From positions 6,429,507 through 6,493,506 of the forward strand of contig OZ220718.1 in assembly GCA_965116765.1 (NCBI GenBank): 64,000 nt of DNA, written 5' to 3'. The notes beneath the pieces were generated by a model, which was not told the origin of the DNA, made no database searches, and was given only the letters and a program-made list of their open reading frames with translations. The DNA comes from JAJEEA01 sp965116765 (GTDB lineage: Bacteria; Acidobacteriota; Vicinamibacteria; Vicinamibacterales; UBA8438). The position numbers and the translations under genes were made by a program. How positions within the stretch are numbered: position 1 is the stretch's first letter; each line of letters begins with the position of its first letter. Shown piece by piece: positions 9,026 to 18,707 of the stretch.

Positions 9026-12000
9026 GTGAGGCACCCCCATCCGGTTCGCGTCGCCTTGGCCGGTTTCCTCGGTTGGCTGGCGGCGACATCGGTCGCCGCG
9101 CAGGGCGTCTCGCCCGAGGCGGTCGTCGTCACCGAGTTCGTCAACATCAGCGGCGCGCCCGCCGACGGCTGGTTCGGCCGGGGCATCGCCGAGGTGGTCG
9201 CGGCGGAGATCGGCGAACGGTGGTCGGTGCGGTCCCTCGTCGGCGGCTCCCCTCGTGCGCGCCCCGCGGCTGGTGCAAGCACGACGTCCGACGCGGCTCT
9301 CGTAGAGGCGGGCCGGGCCGCCGGGGCGCGTTGGGTGGTCGGCGGCGGCTATCAGCGGGTGGGCGACCGGTTGCGCATCACCGCGAGGCTGGTCGAGGTG
9401 GGCGCCGGGACCGTAGCCGCGGCGACGGTGGTGGACGGCGTAGCCGCGGACCTGTTCGCGCTTCAGGACCGGGTGGCCGCCGATCTGCTCGCGGCCGCGG
9501 GCCCGGCGGCTTCAGATGGTGCCGCCGCGCTTCTGACGGCTGGGCGTCGACCGGAGCCTCGCGGGTTCGGAGAGGGCTCGTTCCTGCCGGGGCCGCCGGC
9601 GGGGCGGGGACCTCCGGAGGTGCCGCGCGCGCAGCGCGCGGGAGGGCGGCCGTTGCCGTTCGGTGAGCGATCCGCCGGCATTGCTCAACCGCCGCCGGCA
9701 ACCGCCTCCCCGCCCGCGGTCACGACCGCCTCGTCGCCCGCGGCCGCCGCCGCGCCGCCGGCGGGCGGGGCCGGGTTCGAGGCGCCGCGCTTCGCGCCGG
9801 GCGTCATCGACGGCCCCCCGCCGCCGCTCGCGCCCGACGTCATTCGCCGCGACGACCAGGGGAATGCCACCCTCCGCGCCGTCGGGCTGCCCGAGGGCAT
9901 CCGGCTCGACGGCCAGCTCGACGAGAACGTCTATTTCACGGTGCCGGCCATCACCGGCTTCATCCAGCAGTCGCCCGACGAGGGCGCGCCGGCCACCGAG
10001 GAGACCGAGGCCTGGATCCTGTTCGACGAGGACAACATCTATGTCGCGGCGCGCGTCTGGGACTCCGCCCCGCCCAGCCAGTGGGTCGCCAACGAGATGC
10101 GCCGCGACACCCGGCAGCTCCGGCAGAACGACACGTTCGCGGTGATCCTCGACACCTTCTACGACCGCCGGAACGGCGTCGCGTTCTACACCAATCCCCT
10201 CGGGGCGATCGCCGACTTCCAGATCACCAACGAGGGCAACCCCAACAGCGACTGGAACCCCATCTGGGACGTCCGCACCGGCCGCTTCGAGGGCGGCTGG
10301 ACGGTCGAGATGGAGATTCCGTTCAAGTCGCTCCGCTACCGGCCCGGGCCCTCGCAGATCTGGGGGGTGCAGCTCCGGCGCAACGTGCGGCGCAAGAACG
10401 AGTGGGCCTACATCACCGCCCTGCCGATCTCGGCGGGGTCGGGGCCGGGCGGCATCTTCCGCGTCTCCGACGCGGGGACCCTGGTCGGGCTCGACGCCCC
10501 GAGCGGCAGCGCCAACCTGGAGATCAAGCCCTACGGCATCGGCGGCCTCAGCACCAACCTCGCCGCGTCCGAGCCCACCGTCAACGCCGGCAGCGGCGAC
10601 GGCGGCCTCGACGTGAAGTACGGCATCACCCAGAACCTGACCGCCGACCTCACCTGGAACACCGACTTCGCCCAGGTCGAGGTGGACGAGCAGCAGGTGA
10701 ACCTGACCCGGTTCAGCCTGTTCTTCCCCGAGAAGCGCGAGTTCTTCCTCGAGGGCCGCGGCATCTTCGACTTCGCCCGCGGGGGCATCGGCGGCGGCTT
10801 CGGCGGGGCCCTCCGGCGGGGCGGGCAGGGCGGCGGCTTCTTCGGCGGCGGGAACGCCCCGACCCTGTTCTACAGCCGGCAGATCGGGCTGCAGAACCGG
10901 ACCGTGGTCCCGATTGTCGGCGGCGGCCGGGTCACCGGCAAGATCGGTGCGTTCGACGTCGGATTGCTGAACATCCAGGCCGACGACGACGAGCTGGCCA
11001 GGGCGGAGATGACGAACTTCACCGTGGTGAGGCTGAAGCGCGACATCCTGCGCCGCAGCAGCGTCGGCGGCATCTTCACGAACCGCTCGGTCTCGCTCCT
11101 CGGCGACGGCTCGAGCCAAGCCTACGGGGCCGACGCGACGTTCTCGTTCTACGAGAACGTGAGCTTTCTCGCGTACGCGGCCCGCACGCAGACCCCGGGG
11201 AACGACGGGCAGGACCTGAGCTATCAGGGCCGCTTCAACTACGCGGGCGACCTCTACGGGGGCCAGGTCGAGCACCTGGTGGTCGAGGACAACTTCATCC
11301 CCGAGGTCGGCTTCCTGCGCCGCGACAACTTCCGCCGCACCTACGGGACGGCGCGGTACAGCCCGCGGCCCCGGTCGCTGGCCGGCATCCGGCAGTTCCG
11401 GCTGGAGGGGAGCTACGACTACATCGAGACCGCCGACCTCGGCATCGTCGAGACGCGGCAGACGCAGCTGGCGTTCTCCACCGAGCTCGAGAACAGCGAC
11501 CGGTTCGGCTTCTCGGTGGCCGACAACTACGAGTTCCTGCACCGCGAGTTCACGCCGGGGCCCGACGAGGTGGCCTTTCCCGGTCGGCGGCTACCAGTTC
11601 TTCGACGTCGAGGGCACGTACTCGCCGGGCGCGCAGCGCCGGTTGAACGGAACCGTCACGGTGCGCGCCGGCGACTACTTCAACGGCACCATCCGCTCGG
11701 TCGGCTTCAGCCGCGGCCGCATGGAGGTGACCCAGCAGCTCTCACTCGAGCCGAGCGTGTCGGTCAACTGGATCGACTCGCCGCAGGGATCGTTCCGCAC
11801 CGACCTGCTCGTGTCGCGGGTGAACTTCTCCTTCACGCCCCGCATGTTCTTCAGCGGGCTCATCCAGTACAACTCGAGCACCAACACCGTCAGCAACAAC
11901 CTCCGCCTCCGCTGGGAGTATCAGCCCGGCAGCGAGCTCTTCGTGGTCTACACCGAGGACCGCGAGACCGATCCCCTGCGCCCCGACCGCTTCTCGGAGC

Positions 12001-12050
12001 TCCGCAACCGCGGGTTCGTCGTCAAGGTGAACCGGCTGTTCCGCTTCTAG
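9026..12050 (+). CDS. TolB-like / CBM9 / DUF5916 outer-membrane-type protein, one frameshift
   Basis: About 1008 residues once joined. Order: signal peptide (1-26); a TolB/CsgG-like domain (about 28-165, FVNISGAPADGWFGRGIAE); a Pro/Ala-rich linker (about 170-270); a CBM9-like domain (about 290-470, IRLDGQLDENVYFTVPAI, LFDEDNIYVAARVWD); then DUF5916 with a beta-barrel-like C-terminus ending in Phe (VKVNRLFRF). The frame breaks at the CCC at 11579-11581: removing one C restores EVAFPVGGYQFFDVEG and the rest to 12050. Without that correction the frame runs into the next gene. The start is GTG at 9026. Likely cell-surface; function unknown. Confidence 0.78.
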
Positions 12051-13120
12051 TGGACTGGCCCGTCTCGGAGTCGCCCCGCCAAGCGAACGACGGGTCCGGT
12101 GCGGCGCGGCGGCTGGCGGGCACGCTGAAGAGACACTACGGGTGTGAAGCGCACTCCATTGCGCGGATCGCGAAAGGCATGGGCACCACCAACTGGCTGG
12201 TGCGCACGTCCGGCCTCGACTACTTCCTGAAGCAGTACCCGCCGAGTGCCGACGTCGCCGGGGAGGCGGCCGCGCTGAAGCTGTCCCAGGAGGCACGGGC
12301 CGCGGGGTTGCCGGTGCCACGGGTCATTCCCTCCGCCGCCGGCGAGCTGCTGTGGTCGGCGCGCGACCTGACTCTTGCGCTGTTCGAGCACGTCCCCGAC
12401 TCGACCTCCGGCATCGCGCTCTCGCGCTCGGCCATGGCGCAGGCCGGCCACACCCTCGGTCGGCTGCACGCCTGCCTGCGGGACCGGCCGGCTCGCCGCG
12501 ACGCCGCCGTGGGGTGGCTCGCCCTCGACGAGCGCCGGAAGCGGTCGGCGTTCGAGCGCTACCTGAGAGCCATCGAGAAGCGGGAGGAACAGGACGAGTT
12601 CGACCGCCGGACGGTGCCCCTGCTGCGCCGGCGACTGGACCTGCTGCCGCGAGCGGCCTCGCTTCTTGCGTCCTTTCCGCCGCTGGCGCGGCAGGTGGTC
12701 CACGGCGACTACAGCCTCTGGAACATCCTGTTTCGCGGGGGCGAGCTGGTCGCGGTCGTGGACTTCCGGCCGCCCGAGCGGTTCCTGCCCGCGTTCGAGA
12801 TCGGCCGGGCCGCCCTCGCGCCGGAAACGATGGCCGCCGGCCCCGGCTGGCGCGACAAGGCCCTCGCGTTCGTCGAGGCGTACTGCCTGGCGAACCGCGA
12901 CGTCGAACGCGCCGATGTCGAGTTCGCGCCCCACGTGTGGGCGATTCAGCTCGTCCGAAGCGAGTACGGCGTGCGGCAGCACTATACCGGCCCCGTCGAG
13001 CGTCAGGCCGAACTCGACCGGTTCTGGTTTCAACGGTGCAGTGCCGCCGACATGATCCTCGACGATCTCGACCGGCTGTCGGCGAGCTTCGTCTCCGCGT
13101 GGGAGCGCCGCGAGGCATGA
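12050..13120 (+). CDS. APH-family phosphotransferase (choline/homoserine kinase-like)
   Basis: 356 residues from GTG at 12050, whose G is the last base of the preceding gene's TAG. The catalytic motif VVHGDYSLWNILF with downstream VVDFRPPER is the Brenner-type HGDxxxxN...D of aminoglycoside phosphotransferases and their housekeeping relatives; the ATP-binding Lys is in DYFLKQYP. The spacing and the LARLHACL-type helix (HTLGRLHACLRD) fit the family. The acceptor is unknown and nothing nearby suggests antibiotic resistance. ATG at 12179 is a possible but shorter start that would lose the N-lobe strand. Confidence 0.78.
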   Translation: MDWPVSESPRQANDGSGAARRLAGTLKRHYGCEAHSIARIAKGMGTTNWLVRTSGLDYFLKQYPPSADVAGEAAALKLSQEARAAGLPVPRVIPSAAGELLWSARDLTLALFEHVPDSTSGIALSRSAMAQAGHTLGRLHACLRDRPARRDAAVGWLALDERRKRSAFERYLRAIEKREEQDEFDRRTVPLLRRRLDLLPRAASLLASFPPLARQVVHGDYSLWNILFRGGELVAVVDFRPPERFLPAFEIGRAALAPETMAAGPGWRDKALAFVEAYCLANRDVERADVEFAPHVWAIQLVRSEYGVRQHYTGPVERQAELDRFWFQRCSAADMILDDLDRLSASFVSAWERREA

Positions 13121-13163
13121 TGCCCGTCCGCCGGCCGGATCGGTACACGGGTTACGATGCGGA

Positions 13164-13606
13164 ATGCGGCGAGTGGACTACGACGAGATCGCCCGCGTAT
13201 ACGACGAGCCCTCTCGCGATCACGATGTGGACACGGGCCTGATTGCATTCCTGGAGGAGAGACCCTCCATCACGGCCTCGGACGTCAGTGTTCTCGATGT
13301 CGGCTGCGGAACCGGAAAGCAGCAGCTCGCCAATCGTGTCGCGATGCCGGACGCGACCTTGGTGGGAGCGGACCTGTCCATCGGGATGCTGAACGTCGCG
13401 CGCGAGCGTGGACCCGCGAGGATCTCGGCAAATACATGACCTATGCCTCCGAGCGCCACCGCACCTCGCACTTCATGGCCATGTCGGACGAGGACTACCG
13501 GGCGGGAGTCCGGCAACTGGAGCAGGCCGTCGACGCCGCTCGGCCGCGCGACACGGTGCCTTCGGAGTTCTGCCTGATCACGATACGGGGCGACAAGCCG
13601 CGCTGA
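13164..13606 (+). pseudogene. Class I SAM methyltransferase with its middle deleted
   Basis: The first 80 residues are a good methyltransferase start (MRRVDYDEIARVYDEP, motif I VLDVGCGTGK, VGADLSIGMLNVARERG). At about 13410 the frame jumps by one and continues with WTREDLGKYMTYASERHRTSHFMAMSDEDYRAGVRQLEQAV, which is the substrate-domain C-terminus of the same family. Motifs post-I to III, roughly 80-100 residues, are missing. The product cannot work. Internal deletion plus shift argues for real decay rather than a single sequencing error. Confidence 0.7.
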
Positions 13607-13664
13607 CGGGACCCTCGGGTGACCGAACGGGGGGCGCGTTCGAGTACGATCCCGCATCGTGCCC

Positions 13665-14712
13665 ATGGTTTCTCGGCGCGACGCCGTCCGGACCAACGCG
13701 GAGATCGAGGCTCTGCTCCGCGAACCCCTCGTGAGCTGGCCCGAGGCTTCTCCGGTTGCGGTTCGAGAGGTCGCCGAATCGACCCATGGGGTGGAGGCAG
13801 CGATTCTGACCGTCGCCGTGGCCGGGTCGAGCCTGGGCCGGAGCGATCTGACGGAGCAGGTTGTCGACGCGTTGTCGGAGGCGGTCACCGGCACGTACCC
13901 CGCCTGGCTGCCAGAGGCGGAAGTATCTTACGGGACCCGGTGGCGCCGGCTTGGCCGCCGTGCGCGCGATCTGCGAGCGAGCCGCCGCCGGCAGCGACCT
14001 GTTCGGCCCGTTCCTCGTCGCGGCCGCGGAGGCGTCGCTGTGCGGGCGGTTGCTCGCAGTGGTGGAGTTCGCGCGAGAGACGGCCGTGCGCCAGGCCCGG
14101 AAGCTGATCCTCCGCGCCTACGGGTATGAACGGCTCGTCGTGATGGTCGAGCTGGCGGGTGAGTGGAGCCCCGCGCAGATCGAAGTCGCGGAAGCGAACG
14201 CGCTCTGGCTGGCCGGGCCGGGGGAGCTCACCGTCTGGCTCTTCGGTACCCCGACCGCCCGCATGACCCGAGTGCCCCGCTCTTCGCTCCGCGGCCGGAT
14301 GCCGACGTCGGAGCCGACGGCTGCGCCGCGCCCTCCCTACCGGACGCCGCTACGAGGGCGGCCCAACGCGTTCAGCCTGGCGGAACAGCGTCTCGAGGCG
14401 CATCTCGCGCGATCCGAGTGGGCAACGGGTCGCGCCTGGAACCGGACCTGGTCGCCGGGAGTTCTGGCCAACCCCATCCGGGTCGATCTCGTCTGGACGC
14501 GGGAGAAGTGCGTCGTCGAGCTCGATGGACCCGACCACCTGCACACCGGCAAGTACGCCGCCGATCGGTTGCGCGATCGCGCGCTGCAGCGCGCAGGCTT
14601 CCTGGTTCTTCGCTACACGAACGACGAGGTGCTCAACGACGTGGTCCGCGTCGTCGACGAGCTCGAACGATTCCTGAAGGACCGGCGGCGGTCCACGGCG
14701 GGAGAGACGTGA
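13665..14712 (+). CDS. DUF559-type nuclease protein (PD-(D/E)XK, Vsr-like), one frameshift
   Basis: About 349 residues when joined. The N-terminal part (MVSRRDAVRTNAEIEALLREP to WLPEAEVSYG) and the rest (GPGGAGLAAVRAICERA onward) are in different frames; one extra base near 13935 explains this. The last 110 residues are a DUF559 domain: FSLAEQRLEAHL, then RVDLVWTREKCVVELDGPDH and KYAADRLRDRALQRAGFLVLRYTNDEVL. These give the Asp and Glu-x-Asp of the restriction-endonuclease fold. It heads a three-gene cassette with a winged-helix-like gene two bases downstream and a double ATPase after that. Confidence 0.72.
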
Positions 14713-14714
14713 GC

Positions 14715-15326
14715 ATGGCGTATGGAATTCCGGAGCGCGCCGCGATGATCGCGCTGATGGCCCTCAACAAGGAAACGCGGAACGCGGAGCTCAAGCGGCG
14801 CTATGGAATAGATGTCAGGAGGGCTGTTCGGGTGAAGCTCAACCAGGACGGGCTCCTCCAGAGCCGCCGGGGAGCCAAGGGCTACGTTCACGAGTTGACG
14901 GATGCCGGCTGGGCGTGGGCGGTAGCCGAGCTCGACGAGCCGGTGCCGCCCCACGCGCGCTCCGCCGGCGGCGCGCTGTACGCGCTCCTCAACGGCTTGA
15001 AGGTCGCGCTCGACGCCCGGGGGATGCTGCTGCAGGAGCTGTTCGCGCGCCCGGCTCCGCAACCTGCCGGCTCGCTCCGGGATCGGATTCGGCAGGCCTA
15101 CCGCAGCCTGGCGTCCCGCCCCTGGGACCGGGTGGAGCTGCGCGATCTACGGGCTCGGCTCGGCGATTGGCCGCGCCGCGAGGTGGATCTCGAGCTCGTC
15201 CGGATGTTCCGCGAGAAGATCGTCAATCTCACGCTGCACGAGGACCGCCGCCGGCTCACGCAGGCCGACCGGGACGCGGCGCTTCGGCTCGGCGTGGACG
15301 ACATGCACATGATCGGCATGGAGTGA
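14715..15326 (+). CDS. Small winged-helix-like protein of the nuclease-ATPase cassette
   Basis: 203 residues. The N-terminal 75 residues (ERAAMIALMALNKETRNAEL, RVKLNQDGLLQSRRG, YVHELTDAGWAWAVAEL) have the helix-helix-helix-wing look of a DNA-binding winged helix. The C-terminal half is helical (RDRIRQAYRSLA, DLELVRMFREKIVNLTL). I do not recognise a named family. GGAGAG lies eight bases before the ATG; a GTG at 14709 overlapping the previous stop (GTGA) is the alternative. Tight packing between a nuclease and an ATPase suggests a target-recognition or adaptor subunit. Confidence 0.65.
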   Translation: MAYGIPERAAMIALMALNKETRNAELKRRYGIDVRRAVRVKLNQDGLLQSRRGAKGYVHELTDAGWAWAVAELDEPVPPHARSAGGALYALLNGLKVALDARGMLLQELFARPAPQPAGSLRDRIRQAYRSLASRPWDRVELRDLRARLGDWPRREVDLELVRMFREKIVNLTLHEDRRRLTQADRDAALRLGVDDMHMIGME

Positions 15327-15331
15327 GTCTT

Positions 15332-18300
15332 GTGGAGCCAGAGCTGAAGGCGCTTGGGCACGTGGCGTTCCGGACGGCGTATGCCGGCAACGACATCTGG
15401 CGCGACGACGTCGTCCACGTCGACGGCATTCACTCGTGGGCGTTCGAGCGGACCCTGAACGCGCTCGCCCGGGTGCGCGACGGCGCGCCGGTCGGCAACA
15501 TCGTCATCGAGGGGCGGCCGGGAATCGGCAAGTCGCACTTTCTGGGGCGCGTCCGCCATGCGGTGGTCGACCGGGGGCAGATCTTCGTCCTCTTCCAGCC
15601 GAGCACCGCGCGCCAGTTCTGGAACAGCCTGGCGCTGGCCTACGTGGATGCCCTGCATCGCGAAGTGGACAAAGACGGGACCCAGTTGCGCACCGTCCTC
15701 CATGGCCTCGGGGGAGCGATCGGGCTGCCGCGAGCGGAGATAGAGGACCTGGCGGCGGGGACGTTCGATCCCGCCCATCTGAAGGCCGTCCGCCGAAGGC
15801 TCCAGGTGCATCTCGGCCGCCGGCCCGGGCATCGGGTGACCGTGGACGTGGCGATCGCGCTCATCCTGACGAACAGCGAGGATCTCGCCCACCGGGACAT
15901 CGGAGACGCGTTGATCCAGGGGCTGCCGATCGACGTCGAGGAGGCGCGCGCGCATTCCATCCGCGCGAGCCGCATTCCATGCCGAGAGGTCGTCGGCGCC
16001 TTCGATCGGCTGGCGGGCGCCGCCGGATGTACGACCCTGGTGGCGGTCGACCAGCTCGACGGACTGCTCGCGCTGGGACGGTCGCTCGATGGCGCCGCGG
16101 AGCAGTCGGTCCTCCACGAGATCGCGAACGGACTCATGGACCTCGCCGAGGACGTGCAGCACTCGCTGATCGTCCTGTCGTGCCTGGCCGACAGCTGGGC
16201 GCTGATTCGCGACCGGGCCGTGCCGACCGCTCACGCCCGTTACCCGACAATCGTCGAGCTCCAGCTCATCCCCTCGGCGGAAGTCGGAAAGGCGCTGGTG
16301 GCCGCGCACCTCCGGGAGGCCTACGGCCGCGCCGGGTTCATGCCCAGGTATCCGACCTGGCCGGTGCGAACGACCGCGTTCGACGACGCGATCCTGTTCT
16401 CCCCGCGCAGCCTGATCACCGTCGTCCAGGACCACTGCGTGCGCTGTCGGGAGAACAGCCGCGTCACCGAGCTGGAGCAACTGCCCAACGAGCGGCAGGG
16501 GCCACGGCCGGTGCCGGACGGGCCCCGACCGGGTGTCGCCGACCCGGGCCTCGACCGGCGGTTCGGCCGGTTGGTTCAGGAGGCGAACGTCGCCGCCGCC
16601 CTCGACGAGAAGACGGTGGACCATGGCCTGCCGCCCCTGCTGCGCGCCGGCCTGACCGCGTGGGCGAAGGAGAACGCCGCGGAGGGCGACTTCTCGGTCG
16701 ATCCGCCGCCCGGGACAAGACCCTTGCTGCATGCGCGGCTGCGGCGGATAGTCGACGCGGACACGGACGACGAAGTGCACTGGTCGTTCCGGGCCGTTCT
16801 GAACGCCAGCCCGGTGGCGGCCCTGAACGGGCTGCGGGCCGCGGTGACGGCATCGGGGCTCGAGTTCTCGGGGGAGCGGCGGCGTCTGTTCGTCCTGCGC
16901 AACGCAGTCTGGTCCCGGGGCCCGAAGACGCAGCAGGTGCTCGATGAGCTGCGGGCGCGCGGCGGTAGCGTCATGATGCTGCCGGAGGCGGACCTCACGG
17001 TCTTCCGGGCCCTGCAGCAGCTCCTCGAAGAGCAGCCGACGGGCCTCGTCGCGTGGCTCCGGGAGCATCGTCACGCGAGCAGGACGAAGCTGCTCGCACC
17101 CTTGAATCCCGAGCCCGCCAGCGTCGCAACGTCCAGCGCCGCTGCCGTGCACGACACATCGTCGAAGCCTACCCCGCAGTCCGAGCGGACCGCACCACCC
17201 AGGGCCGTCGCACTCACCAAGGCTGCCGTGTCGCTCACACGCGTTGCGTCGTCCAGGACCGCTGCACCGGCGAGGGCCGCTACGCCGCCCAAGGGCGCTG
17301 AGCCGGCCACGACCGCTGCACGGTCCAATGCTGGCAAGCCGTCCGAAGCTGCTGTACCGCCCAGGGCCGCTACACCATGCAAGGCCGTTTTCGTGCCGCG
17401 CGAAGCTGACGAGGATTCGGTTCTCATCGGCATTGCGGAAGGCACGGATCGACCCGTCACCATGCCCCTCGAGGACCTGCGGCGCCATACGGTGATCTTC
17501 GCGGGCTCCGGCTCCGGCAAGACCGTGCTCATTCGCCGGCTCGTCGAGGAATGCGCGCTCAAGGGCGTTTCGGCCGTGGTGCTCGATCCGAACAACGACC
17601 TCGCTCGCCTCGGTCTGGCGTGGCCCGAGCCTCCCGAAGGCTGGCTCGACGGAGACGCGAAGAGGGCGGCGAGCTACCTTCGTGACACCGAGGTCGTCGT
17701 GTGGACGCCGCGCCTGACGACGGGACGCCCGCTCTCGTTCGCACCACTGGCCGGCCTGGGCGACGTGGCGGGCGATGCCGGACGAGTTCGCGATCGCGCT
17801 CGACAACGCCGTCGCCTCGCTGGTTCCTCGCTCCGGTCTTGCCCGCGTCCGGCGCACGTCTCAGCCAGGGCCGGGCCGTGCTGAAGGAGGCTCTGGCTGC
17901 CTACGTGCAACGCGGCGGTAGGGACCTCAAGGGATTCCTCGGCTACCTGTCGGCGTTGCCGGAGGGCGTCAGCCGGCTCGCGAGCGGCGAGAAGCTCGCG
18001 GCCGACATCGCCCAGACGCTGCTCGCCGAGACCGTGAACGATCCCATGCTGGGCGGGACCGGCGAGGCCGTCGATCCATCGGTCCTGCTCCAGCCGGCGG
18101 GAGGCCGACGTGCGCGCATTTCCGTCATCAGTCTCGTCGGACTGCCGAACGACGAGCAGCGACAGCACTTCGTCAATCAGCTGCAGATGGCGCTCTTCGC
18201 CTGGGTGAAGAAGCACCCTGCCGGAGCCCGCCCGCTGGGCGGCCTGTTCGTCATGGACGAAGCGCAGGCGTTCGCGCCGTCAACGGGCCGTACGGCGACC

Positions 18301-18654
18301 ACGGACAGCACGCTCGCCCTGGCCTCCCAGGCACGCAAGTACGGCCTCGGCCTGGTCTTCGCCACTCAGGCGCCGAAGGGGCTCCACAACCGGATCCCCG
18401 GCAACGCGACGACGCAGTTCTTCGGCCTGCTCAACGCTCCGGCGCAGATCGCGGCTGCCCAGGGAATGGCCGCTCAGAAGGGCGGCGACGCGCGGGGCAT
18501 CGCTCGCCTGCGGCCCGGGGAGTTCTTCGTGGGAAGCGACCTGGTGCCGTTTCAACGCGTGCGCAGCCCCATGTGCCTGAGCCACCATCCACCGAGCCCG
18601 ATGACCCAGGAGGAGATCCTCGAGCTGGCACGCCTCGAGCGACCCCGCGCGTAG
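15332..18654 (+). CDS. AAA + HerA-like double ATPase, two frameshifts
   Basis: About 1100 residues when joined, from GTG at 15332. The N-terminal AAA module has Walker A GRPGIGKSH (about 61-69) and a Walker B-like LVAVDQLDGLL (about 236). A low-complexity Ala/Thr/Pro linker (about 590-690) leads to a HerA/VirB4-type motor: IGIAEG, VIFAGSGSGKTVLIRRL (about 724), LDPNNDLA, and Walker B LFVMDEAQAF. The frame shifts near 17770 and again near 17845; the intervening frame supplies MPDEFAIALDNAVASLVPRSG, so all pieces survive. HerA motors translocate DNA, usually beside a nuclease, which fits the DUF559 gene upstream. Confidence 0.75.
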
Positions 18655-18707
18655 GCCTGACCCGGAAGTAGGTCGCCTGTCTGCGCGTGACGAATATCGG
18701 GCCATGG

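Noticed and set aside
12050..13120. Aminoglycoside resistance from the APH-family gene
   Set aside because: Only the general kinase motifs are present, and the family includes many metabolic kinases; context gives no support.
13659..13664. GTG at 13659 as the start of the DUF559 gene
   Set aside because: The ATG two codons later at 13665 fits equally well and is the more usual start codon; the choice does not affect the product.
13665..18654. Assignment of the cassette to BREX, DISARM, Dnd/Ssp or Wadjet
   Set aside because: No PglZ, methyltransferase, DUF1998 helicase, DndB/SspB or SMC-like gene is present; only an ATPase and a nuclease are shared in general terms.
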